Shown here one piece after another: positions 55,626-64,000 of a stretch of DNA of 64,000 nucleotides. How positions within the stretch are numbered: the stretch's first letter is position 1; the number at the start of each line of letters is the position of its first letter. The notes under the pieces were generated by a model, which saw only the letters and a list, made by a program, of their open reading frames with translations, had not been told where the DNA came from and made no database searches. Source of the DNA: Pontibacter sp. E15-1 (GTDB lineage Bacteria; Bacteroidota; Bacteroidia; Cytophagales; Hymenobacteraceae); assembly GCF_022601975.1 (NCBI RefSeq), contig NZ_JAKVIR010000012.1:98966-162965 (forward strand), in the 5' to 3' direction. A program made the position numbers and the translations under genes.

Positions 55626-57143
55626 ATGAAATACGAAAACATACCAGCCGAAACGCTTTTACAGATTAAGACACTGGGCCAGCTAAAGGCAGCCGGCTAC
55701 GAGCCGCAGTCAGTGAAGCAGGAACTGCGCGGCAACCTGATCAAGAAGCTGAAGAACAAGGAAGAGGTTTTTCCGGGCATCTGGGGTTACGAGGAAACCG
55801 TTATTCCGGACATGCAGCGCGCCATCCTGTCGATGCACCACATCAACCTGCTCGGTTTGCGCGGACAGGCCAAGACCCGTATCGCGCGCCAGATGGTGGA
55901 TCTGCTGGACGAGTATATACCAGTGGTGAAAGGCTCGGAACTGAACGACGACCCGTTGCAGCCGCTGTCGCGCTTCGCGAAAGACATGGTGCACGAGCAC
56001 GGCGACGATACGCCCATTGAGTGGATGCACCGCTCGGATCGCTATACCGAGAAGCTGGCCACGCCCGACGTGTCGGTGGCGGACTTGATCGGGGATGCCG
56101 ACCCGATCAAGGCGGCCACCATGAAACTGCCGTATTCTGATGAGCGCGTGATACACTTTGGCCTGATTCCGCGTTCGCACCGGGGCATTTTCGTGATCAA
56201 CGAACTTCCCGATTTGCAGGCGCGCATCCAGGTGTCATTGTTCAACATCCTGCAGGAAGGCGATATCCAGATTCGCGGCTTTAAAGTGCGTATGCCCCTC
56301 GATATCCAGTTCGTGTTCACGGCCAACCCAGAGGACTATACCAACCGTGGCTCCATCGTGACGCCGCTCAAAGATCGTATCGACTCCCAGATCATCACGC
56401 ACTATCCGAAGGATATTGAAACCGGCAAGAAGATCACGAAGCAGGAGGCGCAGTTAAAAGAAGGCCAGCAACTGGTGAAAACCAATATCATCATCGGCGA
56501 CCTGATTGAGCAGGTGGCATTTGAGGCGCGGGAGAGCGAGTACGTGGATGCCAAAAGCGGCGTATCTGCCCGTTTAACGATCTCAGCTTACGAGAACCTG
56601 ATCAGTGCGGCCGAGCGGCGTGCCCTGATGAATGGCGAAGACACGACGTATGTGCGCGTGGCCGATTTCCTGAACACCATACCTGCCGTAACCGGAAAAG
56701 TGGAACTGGTGTATGAAGGTGAGCAGGAGGGAGCCGGCCATGTGGCGCAGGTGCTGATGGGCAAGGCCATCCGCACGCAGTTCCTGCAGTACTTCCCGGA
56801 CCCTGACAAAGGCAAGAAGTCGAAGCAGGGGAGCCCGTACAAGAGCATCACGGAGTGGTTCGGCGAAGGCAACTCGGTGGATATCCTGAACGACGCCTCG
56901 GAGGCAGACTACAAGAAGGCGCTGCAAAACGTGCCGGGCCTGAAGGCACTGGTGGAGAAATTCCAGCCAGAGTCGAAGGGCGATGAGAAGCTGTTTTTGA
57001 TGGAGTTTGTGCTGCACGGTTTGGCCGAGCACAGCCAACTCAGCAAAAACCGCCTGGCTACCGGTCTGCAATTCAAGGACCTGCTCAGCGGCATGTTCTC
57101 GATGCCAAGCTTCACGGACGAAGAAGACGAAGATGACTTTTAA
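55626..57143 (+). CDS. AAA+ ATPase, magnesium-chelatase/MoxR-like
   Basis: 505 residues. An N-terminal helical part (1-50) precedes GIWGYEETVIPDMQRAILSM, typical of ChlI/BchI ATPases. Walker A is GLRGQAKT (77-84), Walker B is IFVINE (188-193), in which Asn stands where the first acidic residue is usual. The sensor 1 strand FVFTANPEDY and arginine-rich PLKDRIDSQI follow. The C-terminal half has helical and VWA-interacting features. With the VWA gene upstream it makes a two-gene system like chelatase or MoxR-VWA chaperones; the target is unknown. A heptamer array begins two bases after its stop. Confidence 0.88.
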   Translation: MKYENIPAETLLQIKTLGQLKAAGYEPQSVKQELRGNLIKKLKNKEEVFPGIWGYEETVIPDMQRAILSMHHINLLGLRGQAKTRIARQMVDLLDEYIPVVKGSELNDDPLQPLSRFAKDMVHEHGDDTPIEWMHRSDRYTEKLATPDVSVADLIGDADPIKAATMKLPYSDERVIHFGLIPRSHRGIFVINELPDLQARIQVSLFNILQEGDIQIRGFKVRMPLDIQFVFTANPEDYTNRGSIVTPLKDRIDSQIITHYPKDIETGKKITKQEAQLKEGQQLVKTNIIIGDLIEQVAFEARESEYVDAKSGVSARLTISAYENLISAAERRALMNGEDTTYVRVADFLNTIPAVTGKVELVYEGEQEGAGHVAQVLMGKAIRTQFLQYFPDPDKGKKSKQGSPYKSITEWFGEGNSVDILNDASEADYKKALQNVPGLKALVEKFQPESKGDEKLFLMEFVLHGLAEHSQLSKNRLATGLQFKDLLSGMFSMPSFTDEEDEDDF

Positions 57144-57145
57144 AT

Positions 57146-57180
57146 GAGTTCCGAGTTCCGAATTATGAGTTCCGAGTTGA
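57146..57180 (+). repeat. Period-7 array, unit GAGTTCC
   Basis: Five heptamers: GAGTTCC, GAGTTCC, GAATTAT, GAGTTCC, GAGTTGA, starting two bases after the AAA+ gene stop codon at 57141-57143. The rest of the gap to 57467 shows no gene. Confidence 0.85.
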
Positions 57181-57467
57181 TAAATGAATAAAATTGGGCA
57201 TTACTCAGCTAGTCCGCCTTGTGGGTAGGGCCCCTCGACGGAGAAGGGGGCAGTGATGAGATGAAAGGCTGCTTGCCAAAACTAAAAACCGCTCCTCTCT
57301 GGCGCAATTCTCCAGAATTGTGACGTGCCAATAAAATCGAGTCTGCGACTCGAATGGGGCGGAGGGCCAGAAACAACAAACGCCTCTGCCACGGATTTGA
57401 ATCTAAGGTAGAGGCCTTGGCAGGTATGGCCTATCGTCCGGTATTAAATCATACCCCCAAAGGGAAC

Positions 57468-57512
57468 AAAAAGAGCGGGCAGAAATCGTTGAGATTTCTG
57501 CCCGCTCTTTTT
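57468..57512. terminator. Bidirectional terminator between the AAA+ gene and the 94-residue protein gene
   Basis: AAAAAGAGCGGGCAGAAAT pairs with ATTTCTGCCCGCTCTTTTT across a CGTTGAG loop. Confidence 0.9.
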
Positions 57513-57513
57513 G

Positions 57514-57798
57514 CTATAAAAGCGCTTTTGCAATTTGCTCCCATTCCTCTTCCAAACTCAAATCCGGACGCTTTTTTCCGGCTTTGCGGTACCAGTAGTC
57601 GGCGTTCCAGGTGTCGCCTTCTTTGCGGTGGAGGTATGCGTGTATCCAGGCGGCGTTCTGGTCGGGCAGGTCCTGGATCAGCTCATGCGATTTATCCCAG
57701 TTGCCTTTGCCGTCATACCAAAGTGCCTGCAGGTATACTGAGGCGTTGGCGGGAGGCGTGTTATCTTGTAAGCTTTGTTGGAAGGTATGGAAGTCCAT
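57514..57798 (-). CDS. Small conserved protein of unknown function
   Basis: 94 residues, acidic and alpha-helical, rich in Trp (WYDGKGNWDKSHEL, WNADYWYRKAGKKRPD). The pattern (helix, loop, WDKSHELIQD, AAWIHAYLHRKEGDTWNA) suggests a single TPR-like or small helical domain. The family has no known role and I do not recognise a name. It ends at the terminator shared with the AAA+ gene. GC content matches the core genome, unlike the genes further right. Confidence 0.8.
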   Translation of the reverse strand: MDFHTFQQSLQDNTPPANASVYLQALWYDGKGNWDKSHELIQDLPDQNAAWIHAYLHRKEGDTWNADYWYRKAGKKRPDLSLEEEWEQIAKALL

Positions 57799-57994
57799 GG
57801 GCTGTTTTCTGAAAGTCGTGTTACTAAGTTTGATGGGAGCTTAGTGGTTGCTTCTAAATTTCGAATGACTTTACTCCCTTTACGGCAAAACACGGCCTTC
57901 AATTGGTTTTAGTACAAAGATGAAGGGGGAAATATTCCCGTGATGCAACAGTCTAGGTTATAGATAGTAGTGTGAAAAGGCAATTACTTATAGT

Positions 57995-58444
57995 CTATTT
58001 AAATGTAATACTTATCTGGGTTTTTAATTCTTGGAACAAGTTAAAATGGAACTTTCTAGTCTCTCCAGTATGAAATGCGATCAACTTTGAGTCATTATAT
58101 CTTGAGCCCAAGTTTTGTTTTATTAGTTCATTGAGTAAATCATAATTCTCTATGACTGAAAAGTAGCTTGAATACGCATTTAACGAAAGTGGCGATTGAA
58201 TTTTTTTAACTTTAATCCAATGTTTAAGTTGTATTTGTCCAACACCAATACTTAAGCTTTCAAATCTCTTTTTGTTTAATAAATAAAGAAAAGGCATAGC
58301 AAGATATTCAACTAATCTATCTGTTGTTTTTCTGAAATAAGATTCACAAAGAATTAGAGCAATGACATTCAAATCAGTTCTACCATTTTCAATTAATTTT
58401 TTTATCAAAAAGGCATTTTGTTTTATAATTGATTTTGCTATCAT
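57995..58444 (-). CDS. AT-rich protein with a lytic-transglycosylase-like layout
   Basis: 149 residues, strongly AT-rich. Residues 28-38 read IALILCESYFR, and after about 30 residues comes SIGVGQIQ (65-72), then LIAFHTGETRKF (121-132). This order (ES, then S-x-G-x-GQ, then a Y/F-x-G segment) matches SLT/goose-type lytic transglycosylases, with Glu34 as candidate catalytic acid. I know of no exact family match. No signal peptide is seen. The ATG overlaps the stop of the upstream membrane gene by four bases, so the two are coupled. It may be a toxin, phage-like lysin, or defence protein; this is untested. Confidence 0.55.
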   Translation of the reverse strand: MIAKSIIKQNAFLIKKLIENGRTDLNVIALILCESYFRKTTDRLVEYLAMPFLYLLNKKRFESLSIGVGQIQLKHWIKVKKIQSPLSLNAYSSYFSVIENYDLLNELIKQNLGSRYNDSKLIAFHTGETRKFHFNLFQELKTQISITFK

Positions 58445-59115
58445 CTTAAATTTTCATCTCGAATTTCTTTGTCAGTAAACATTCCTACTATTATAGCGGT
58501 CACAGCAGCAAGAATTAAACCTTGAGCGATTCCTTTGTTAAAAATCAAATCAGCTAACCCATTTGCCATCCCTGACCAATCTTTGTTTTCGATATATGGA
58601 ATTGCCCAATTATATGAGGTTCTAATCATTTGGAAAAATACACCAATATAGCCAACGTAAATTGTGATTAGAAGAAGAATATTCTTTCTACTTGCAATTG
58701 CATGATTACGAAAATTCCAAATCGCCATTATAACAATAATTAGTTTATAAATAAAAATGGCAACTAAAGATTGAAGAAGAACTTCGTTTGAAAAGACAAA
58801 TGCGAAAATAAAACCAGCAATTGCAGGAATTAAGACAGCAGATATTAAGGTAGAAAAAATTGATTCAATGATTATTTTTCTCTTAAGTCTTTTAAGTTCA
58901 GCGTCATTTAGGTCAGAACCAATTCCTAAGAAATAATCTTCTCCTAAATAAAAGGATAGTTCCTCATTTAATTCTCTTAGAGGGAAAATAGAAAAATAGA
59001 TTGGTACATAATATAGTTTCTTCAGTTTTCGAATCCAGTTCGGTAATTCAATTATTAGAATAGCAATAACTATTGGTGTAATCTGTACTTTATAATTCCA
59101 AATTTCCTCTATCAC
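58441..59115 (-). CDS. AT-rich membrane protein of unknown function
   Basis: 224 residues with about five membrane segments (for example ITPIVIAILIIELP, TLISAVLIPAIAGFIFAFV, ALIVIMAIWNFR-like and LILAAVTAIIVGMFT). A soluble acidic stretch (REELSFYLGEDYF-like, about 50-70) separates the first two. No family is recognised. It begins a two-gene unit with the transglycosylase-like gene downstream. Base composition and codon use are very different from the neighbours, so this is probably an acquired cassette. Confidence 0.65.
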   Translation of the reverse strand: MIEEIWNYKVQITPIVIAILIIELPNWIRKLKKLYYVPIYFSIFPLRELNEELSFYLGEDYFLGIGSDLNDAELKRLKRKIIIESIFSTLISAVLIPAIAGFIFAFVFSNEVLLQSLVAIFIYKLIIVIMAIWNFRNHAIASRKNILLLITIYVGYIGVFFQMIRTSYNWAIPYIENKDWSGMANGLADLIFNKGIAQGLILAAVTAIIVGMFTDKEIRDENLR

Positions 59116-59403
59116 AGTTTTATCTTTTTGAAATTACACTTAACTTGTTGTTAGCAGGAGTGTCTACACCTATTTGCTGCACTATGGGTGAAGTTAAATG
59201 AGCTAAAGTTATTGTTATTTTCCAGACCTGAATTGAGTGCATATCTACTTTTTAAACGGCACGAAGCCAACAGCTAAACTACCCCCTGATTTATAGCTAA
59301 AGATAGCATTATTTCCTGATAAACAATGTTGCACCACGTGTGCTTTCGGTCAGGTGCCCGGAAAGCTTTTACAGCAACCCTTTTGCGTGGTATGCAGTAG
59401 CGT

Positions 59404-60135
59404 ATGGGCATGGAGCATATTTCAATCTGGCCGGTGTTGGTGCTGGCCCTTATCCACTTCTTTGGCGGACGGCTGCGGTTTTTGGCGGGGGTGCCGCGCA
59501 GTGTCTGGCTGTCGAGTGCCGGTGGCGTGTCGGTGGCCTATGTTTTTCTGCACCTGTTCCCGGAGCTGAGTGAAGGGCAGGAGAAAGTGGAGGAGGCGCT
59601 ACAGGCCGTGTCGTTTCTGGAGCATCACATTTACCTGATGGCCCTGGTGGGGCTGGCTTTTTTCTATGGCCTGGAGCGTGCCGTGATCACGAACCGCGAG
59701 GAAGTGCATCAGGAAGGGAGGGAGGAAAAGACCTCGGGCCTGTTCTGGGTGCACATCGGCTCGTTTGCCATCTACAACGCGCTGATCGGCTACCTGCTTT
59801 TTCAGCGGGAGGAAGACTCGCTTAAGACGCTGATCCTGTTCTCGGTGGCCATGGCACTGCACTTCATCGTCAACGACATCGGCCTGCAGGAACATCACCA
59901 GAAAAGCTATAGCAAGATCGGGCGCTGGGTGCTGGTGGCGGCTATTGTGGTAGGCTGGGCCGTCGGCTACGTGGTGGAAGTGTCTGAAGCAGCCGTGGCC
60001 ATGGTGATGGCCTTCATCGGCGGTGGCGTGGTGCTGAACGTGCTGAAGGAGGAGCTGCCCGAGCAGCGTAAAAGCCGCTATTGGGCTTTTGTGCTGGGGG
60101 CCTCGCTGTATGCTATACTCTTACTTTCGCTGTAG
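59404..60135 (+). CDS. Polytopic membrane protein, ZIP-like
   Basis: 243 residues, about seven to eight membrane segments (IWPVLVLALIHFFGG, WLSSAGGVSVAYVFLHLF, IYLMALVGLAFFYGLERAV, ... AMVMAFIGGGVVLNVL). The His-containing segments (AMALHFIVND, LFPELSEGQ) and the overall hydropathy recall the ZIP metal transporter family, but the match is loose and the family is often annotated hypothetical. The 3' end overlaps the convergent symporter gene by 23 bases. Confidence 0.7.
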   Translation: MGMEHISIWPVLVLALIHFFGGRLRFLAGVPRSVWLSSAGGVSVAYVFLHLFPELSEGQEKVEEALQAVSFLEHHIYLMALVGLAFFYGLERAVITNREEVHQEGREEKTSGLFWVHIGSFAIYNALIGYLLFQREEDSLKTLILFSVAMALHFIVNDIGLQEHHQKSYSKIGRWVLVAAIVVGWAVGYVVEVSEAAVAMVMAFIGGGVVLNVLKEELPEQRKSRYWAFVLGASLYAILLLSL

Positions 60136-61417
60136 GCGGGTGCAGTTGGTTCTCGGTTCGGGCCACCATCATGGCTACCGTGGCGTCGCCGGTCACGTTC
60201 ACGGTGGTGCGGCACATGTCCAGTATTCGGTCGGGGGCCAGGATCAGGGCGATACCCTCCACGGGTATACCAGCCTGCTGCAGCACGATCACCAGCATCA
60301 CGGTGCCGGCACCTGGCACGGCCGCAGCCCCAATCGAGGCCAGCGTGGCCGTCATCACGATGCCGAGCTGGGCCATGATGTCGAGGTTTATACCATATGC
60401 CTGCGCGATGAAAACGGCGGCTACCGCCTGGTATAAACTAGTGCCGTCCATGTTGATGGTGGCACCCAGCGGCAACACAAAGCTGGTGATCTCGCGGTTT
60501 ATACCTAAATTCTGCTCAGCGCACTCCATGGTCACGGGCAACGTGGCTGCGCTGGACGAGGTAGAGAAGGCCAGCATCTGCGCCGGGAAAATCCCCCGGA
60601 AAAAGTCTTTGTACTTCGTTTTGCCCACCGTGATGGCCAGGAAGGGGTATACCCCAAAGATCATAATGGCGAGTCCGGCAATTACCACCAAACAGTAATA
60701 GCCGAGCACCAGCAGCAGCTCTACCGCGGCGCCGGGGTCATCTCCGGCAAACTCCACCACCAGTCCGGCCAGTAGGGCGAACACGCCGTAGGGTGCGGTT
60801 TTCATGATCAGGTCCACGATTTTGAGGATGACGAGGTTAACGCCCTCGAAAAAGTCGTTGACCGGAGCGGCCTTGTCCGGCGGAATCATGATGAGGGCGA
60901 TGCCGAAGAGCAGCGCAAAGAAGATGACTTGCAGCATGGCCCCGTTGTTGGTGAGGGAATCGAACACGTTGGAAGGCACGATGTCGATGAGCGGCTGCAG
61001 CGGCCCCTGTTGCTTCAGGGCGGCGGCATCCGTGGATTTCTGCGTGGTGGTGGAGGCAAACTGCTGGTTAAACTCCTCCCGCTTTTCCGCCGAAAACGCC
61101 TTGCCCGGCTCCGCGATATTGACCAGGAGCAGGCCGAGCACCACGGCCACCACCGTAGTAGCCAGGTATATGCCGATCGTTTTGGAGCCGATGCGCGAGA
61201 GCTTGCTCACATCGCTGAGGCTGGAGACGCCCGTGATCAGCGACACCAGCACGAGGGGCACGGCAATCAGTTTCAGGAGGTTGATGAAGATGGTTCCGAA
61301 GGGTTTCACCCAATCGATCGTCACGTCTACCAGACCAAGGCCGCTGGCCAGCATTCCCCATAACACACCCAGGGCCATGCCAATCAGGATCTGCCAGTGT
61401 AAAGCAAGTTTCTTCAT
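60113..61417 (-). CDS. Dicarboxylate/amino acid:cation symporter (DAACS)
   Basis: 434 residues from the ATG at 61415-61417 (MKKLALHWQILIGMALG). It resembles GltP/DctA-type secondary carriers of the inner membrane that take up glutamate, aspartate or C4-dicarboxylates with cations. The conserved hairpin region is visible: AFSTSSSAATLPVTMECAEQ, then SFVLPLGATINMDGTSLYQA and the C-terminal GVPGAGTVMLVIVL-type helix. The two hairpin segments are intact, so the gene appears functional. Substrate cannot be decided. Confidence 0.92.
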   Translation of the reverse strand: MKKLALHWQILIGMALGVLWGMLASGLGLVDVTIDWVKPFGTIFINLLKLIAVPLVLVSLITGVSSLSDVSKLSRIGSKTIGIYLATTVVAVVLGLLLVNIAEPGKAFSAEKREEFNQQFASTTTQKSTDAAALKQQGPLQPLIDIVPSNVFDSLTNNGAMLQVIFFALLFGIALIMIPPDKAAPVNDFFEGVNLVILKIVDLIMKTAPYGVFALLAGLVVEFAGDDPGAAVELLLVLGYYCLVVIAGLAIMIFGVYPFLAITVGKTKYKDFFRGIFPAQMLAFSTSSSAATLPVTMECAEQNLGINREITSFVLPLGATINMDGTSLYQAVAAVFIAQAYGINLDIMAQLGIVMTATLASIGAAAVPGAGTVMLVIVLQQAGIPVEGIALILAPDRILDMCRTTVNVTGDATVAMMVARTENQLHPPTAKVRV

Positions 61418-61720
61418 ACACAATCGGTGCAGGCAGTGCAAAGCCGGGGCTTCTCTGCCGTTTTATACAATCTAAAGTCTAACAAATCACAACCATACAG
61501 GGCTTTTGCAGAAACCGAACAGTTGTTAGGTAAATTTAAGCATAATTAGGCTGCTACACGCGGTTTCAATCTAAAATTTCACCTTTAACTGGCTGAATTC
61601 ATACTCTAGGCAGGCTACAGGGCACTTCCGGCAGGTTTTGCAGAGGCTGAATCAGAAAACTATACGCTAGCCCAACCGGCGCCCGCTTAGTCTACTTTTC
61701 CGGGTATCCCCTGAAAAGAC
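61418..61720 (-). promoter_or_regulatory. Intergenic upstream of the DAACS gene
   Basis: About 300 bases without a gene. A TTAGACTTTAG run on the minus strand near 61477-61487 resembles a minus-7 box but is not exact. No other feature recognised. Confidence 0.3.
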
Positions 61721-61752
61721 AACAGCCAGCCCTTTTAAAAAGGCTGGCTGTT
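61721..61752 (-). terminator. Terminator of the peptidyl-prolyl isomerase gene
   Basis: AACAGCCAGCC (61721-61731) pairs with GGCTGGCTGTT (61742-61752); in the minus sense the hairpin is followed by GTC then TTTTC. Confidence 0.75.
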
Positions 61753-61790
61753 GTTGTACTGCGGCAAAATCGCTTTTGGGGCGATGCCAC

Positions 61791-62249
61791 TTATTCCTCG
61801 GTCACGACGATCTTCTCGATTTTGTCGTTTGCCTTGATCTGGTCGATCACCTCGTCGCCTTCCACCACCTTGCCGAAGCAGGTATGGTTACGGTCCAGGT
61901 GCGCGGTGTTTTTGCGGCTGTGGCAGATAAAGAACTGAGACCCGCCCGTGTTGCGGCCAGCATGCGCCATGCTCAGTACGCCACGGTCGTGGTGCTGGTT
62001 CTCGCCAGTCAGCTCACAGTCGATCTTGTAGCCCGGGCCACCAGTGCCCGCCACGCCTTTGGCGCCTTCGCGCGAGTTGGGGCAGCCACCCTGAATCACG
62101 AAATCAGGAATAACGCGGTGAAAGGTAAGGCCATCGTAATAGCCTTTCTTGGCAAGATCTATAAAGTTTTGTACTGTTTTTGGGGCGTCTTTATCGTAGA
62201 ACTCTACTTTCATCACGCCTTTGCCAGTATGAATTTCTGCGGTCTTCAT
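61791..62249 (-). CDS. Cyclophilin-type peptidyl-prolyl isomerase
   Basis: 152 residues from the ATG at 62247-62249 ([22 protein letters not shown]). It catalyses cis-trans isomerisation of Xaa-Pro bonds. The cyclophilin core is clear: [17 protein letters not shown], then [17 protein letters not shown] and [18 protein letters not shown]. No signal peptide, so cytoplasmic. A minus-7 box TACTTTTG is at 62285-62292 on the same strand. Confidence 0.95.
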   Translation of the reverse strand: MKTAEIHTGKGVMKVEFYDKDAPKTVQNFIDLAKKGYYDGLTFHRVIPDFVIQGGCPNSREGAKGVAGTGGPGYKIDCELTGENQHHDRGVLSMAHAGRNTGGSQFFICHSRKNTAHLDRNHTCFGKVVEGDEVIDQIKANDKIEKIVVTEE

Positions 62250-62284
62250 GAGGTAATATTTAGTCGTTGAAACAATGTAGTTAA

Positions 62285-62292
62285 CAAAAGTA
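62285..62292 (-). promoter_or_regulatory. Minus-7 box TACTTTTG of the isomerase gene
   Basis: Exact TAnnTTTG on the minus strand, 35 bases upstream of the start codon. Confidence 0.5.
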
Positions 62293-62396
62293 CGCAAATT
62301 TAAGTTTAAGAGAGCGAAAGGCCGTATTTCTTATACAGCCAGGCCTTGGCGGCAACCTGCCGCCTGAACCTTTCAAATCACCTTATTTTATACCCT

Positions 62397-63041
62397 ATGA
62401 CGAAAACAACCATGCTATACTGTGCCTGTATCCTGACCTTGAGCCTCTGGGGCTGCGGATCTGGGGGCGAGAACATGAAAAACGAAACGCAGCAGGAGAG
62501 CACCGAGCCCACCATGCAGAGCGAGGCCGCCGGCAATGGCACGGAGCCCTCTTCTGGACTGGCCAGCGAGAACGACGCCGGGCTGGGCGCGACTGACCCC
62601 GACATTGGCGGCTACGAGATGATGCCGAGCCAGACGATTGTCGAGAACGTTACGTCCAACGCAAAACTGTCTATGCTCGCGTCTGCGCTCCGGAAAGCCG
62701 AGATTGTGGAGGCGCTGAGCGGCACAGGGCCCTACACGCTTTTCGCGCCTACCAACGATGCCTTTGAGGGCCTGCCTGAAAATACGCTGGAAAACCTGAT
62801 GAAACCCGAAAACAGGACCCAGCTTGTTGGCTTGCTTCGTAACCATGTGGTGGCAGGGATGCTCAAATCTGGCCAGTTGCAAGACGGGTCTACGCTGAAG
62901 ACGCTGAGCGGCGACGAATTGAAGGTGACCCGGCAAGGCAACCGTATGCGGGTAAACGGCGCCGAGGTGCTGAAAGACAACGCCATGAGCCAGAACGGCG
63001 TGATCCATGTCGTCAATAAAGTGATCACGGTGAGCAAGTAG
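62397..63041 (+). CDS. Fasciclin-domain lipoprotein
   Basis: 214 residues from the ATG at 62397. The lipoprotein signal ends LSLWGC (Cys20). A low-complexity linker (ETQQESTEPTMQSEAAGNG) leads to a fasciclin (FAS1) domain: SMLASALRKAEIVEALSGTG, YTLFAPTNDAFEGLP and the end GVIHVVNKVI. FAS1 proteins are surface adhesion or stress-related in bacteria; function here is not known. A perfect terminator follows. Confidence 0.92.
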   Translation: MTKTTMLYCACILTLSLWGCGSGGENMKNETQQESTEPTMQSEAAGNGTEPSSGLASENDAGLGATDPDIGGYEMMPSQTIVENVTSNAKLSMLASALRKAEIVEALSGTGPYTLFAPTNDAFEGLPENTLENLMKPENRTQLVGLLRNHVVAGMLKSGQLQDGSTLKTLSGDELKVTRQGNRMRVNGAEVLKDNAMSQNGVIHVVNKVITVSK

Positions 63042-63050
63042 CAGCTTCAC

Positions 63051-63102
63051 CTATAAAACAGGAAAGGCAGCCGATACATTGGCTGCCTTTCCTGTTTTAT
63101 AG
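63051..63102 (+). terminator. Terminator of the fasciclin gene
   Basis: Arms of 22 bases (63051-63072 and 63081-63102, each carrying AGGAAAGGCAGCC or its inverse) form a perfect stem with an 8-base loop. Confidence 0.92.
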
Positions 63103-63139
63103 GGGTCATTCCATGATATAATGATCAAGTGATCGGTAG

Positions 63140-63804
63140 GTATAGATCCCGGTCGGTTGAGCAAGTGGCGCAGAAGGCCAGTGCCGCTATGGCAGCCCCA
63201 GGATTGCCGTGGAACGCAAAGAATAGGGCAATCACGTGTCGTGCCCCCGCGTGGCCAGGCTGATGCATAAGTGCCAGAAAAAAAGCATTATACAAAAGAA
63301 GTGCCGGGTGCAAACCACCGACTCCAGCCACATGTATGTTGTGGCGGAGAGCTACCTGGCAAGGGATTTTCAAGCGGCAAGACCGGCAGAGAAATGGGTA
63401 TCCGCTCTGACTTACATCTAAATCGGGGAGGGTTGGGCTTTGAGCGAGACCATGGAAGCGGAAGTGACCACGGTGGCCGCCTTTCAGAGGGCGGTCAACA
63501 ACAGGCACCCCCTCTTGTTTCACTCAGACAGGGGCGTGTAGTATGCCAGCAGTGTCTTTAGAGAGCAACTGGAAGGGCTGCCGGTCGTGCAAAGTATGAG
63601 TCCAAGGGAAATTGTTGGGATAGTGCCGTAGCCAAGAGCTTCTTTAAAACCCTGAAAACAGAATTAATCTACCCCTGCAAGTTCACCACCAGGCAGGCTA
63701 TATTTGCCTACATTGAGATCTTGTACAACAGAGCAAGGAGGCATTCGGCACTGGGCTATCTGACTCCTTGTCAGCAGGAAGAATATATCTTAACAATAAG
63801 GTAG
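63140..63804 (+). pseudogene. Decayed IS3-family transposase (OrfB)
   Basis: Fragments in shifting frames spell an IS3-type OrfB. Early part: SKWRRRP at about 63158-63180 and CPRVARLMHK at about 63240-63270. Middle: YLARDFQAARPAEKWVSALTYI then a stop at 63419-63421 with the D-rich core missing; WALSETMEAEVTTVAAFQ follows. Then HSDRGV, a stop at 63539-63541, and [13 protein letters not shown]. After a frameshift near 63605-63615 the C-terminus [20 protein letters not shown] to HSALGYLTP runs intact to the TAG at 63802-63804. Missing residues, two stops and frame breaks make it inactive. Right-end sequence with AACTGTTGCAATTCC lies near 63830. Confidence 0.8.
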
Positions 63805-64000
63805 CTGCCTGATAAAACCCATCCAGCAAACTGTTGCAATTCCAGAGGGCACCTGCATTTTTATCCAGCTAAATCAAAAAAAGCCTGTTAAACCTTTTTG
63901 GTTGAAGCTAGTCGAAGTGCTGTTTAATTAGTCGCTCCTTAAAAACGATATAAATCCTTATTTTTCAACATGTTGAGGTGTAAAACTTATGGTTTTCAGG
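63805..64000 (+). other. Right edge of the window, nothing recognised
   Basis: Sequence downstream of the transposase relic, including a probable IS end (AACTGTTGCAATTCC at about 63829-63845). No further gene is visible before the end of the window. Confidence 0.35.

Noticed and set aside
57233..57362. Possible tRNA or small RNA gene upstream of the 94-residue gene
   Set aside because: No cloverleaf or T-loop consensus was found; the stretch is low-complexity and GC-rich without structure I can support.
61776..62270. 164-residue plus frame opposite the cyclophilin gene
   Set aside because: It is the antisense shadow of a well-conserved cyclophilin reading frame.

Overview
The window reads as a chromosomal stretch of a Bacteroidota bacterium of the order Cytophagales, most likely a Pontibacter-like member of the Hymenobacteraceae. 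Evidence: a SusC/SusD pair, a type IX secretion system (T9SS) subunit, a secreted glycanase ending in a T9SS sorting domain, a putative 2-phosphosulfolactate phosphatase, many outer-membrane lipoproteins, and repeated TAnnTTTG minus-7 promoter boxes of the Bacteroidota primary sigma factor. Genus is an inference; no rRNA or tRNA gene was seen.

Layout. 1-4.3 kb: 3' end of porQ, hslU, a spondin-domain lipoprotein and a short-chain dehydrogenase. 4.9-9.3 kb: acetate module (DUF4212 subunit, sodium:solute symporter, acetyl-CoA synthetase), split by a 163-bp MITE-like repeat. 9.4-10.8 kb: AT-rich orphan gene. 10.8-19.1 kb: DUF1835 protein, T9SS-exported GH16 glucanase, NlpE-META lipoprotein, truncated hemoglobin, second MITE copy, MFS transporter, flavodoxin-like protein, Nudix hydrolase. 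19.2-27 kb: mostly collinear housekeeping genes (plsC, gatC, a membrane-TPR protein, ABC ATPase, PduO-type adenosyltransferase, ilvE, and prfB with its programmed +1 frameshift). 27.8-32.5 kb: susC/susD-like pair. 32.8-43 kb: rnhB, two-component pair, gcvT, comB-like, mazG-like, dtd, several orphans, an ATP-grasp protein and a universal stress protein. 43.2-48.3 kb: large DUF3352/propeller-like protein, corA, an IMPACT-family protein. 48.4-52.3 kb: surface polysaccharide cluster (sugar isomerase-like, aminotransferase, flippase, glycosyltransferase). 52.5-57.1 kb: acyl-ACP desaturase, DUF427, and a VWA/AAA+ pair. 58-59.1 kb: AT-rich two-gene cassette of unknown function. 59.4-63 kb: membrane protein, dicarboxylate symporter, peptidyl-prolyl isomerase, fasciclin lipoprotein. 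63.1-63.8 kb: decayed IS3-type transposase.

The main unexplained signal lies between genes. At least nine intergenic spots hold degenerate tandem arrays with an exact 7-bp period (one with 8 bp). The unit sequence differs from place to place, but most arrays start at or within a few bases of a stop codon. Where convergent genes meet (comB/mazG and the DUF3352-like gene/corA), both genes carry the same unit in the same sense orientation, so the spacer becomes a long inverted repeat. Other intergenic repeats are two 163-bp MITE-like elements, an 84-bp REPIN-like doublet, a 24-bp dispersed hairpin half, and a palindrome of about 216 bp flanked by heptamer arrays. The best candidates for undescribed biology are these arrays and the AT-rich pair at 58-59 kb, whose smaller product has the layout of a lytic transglycosylase.
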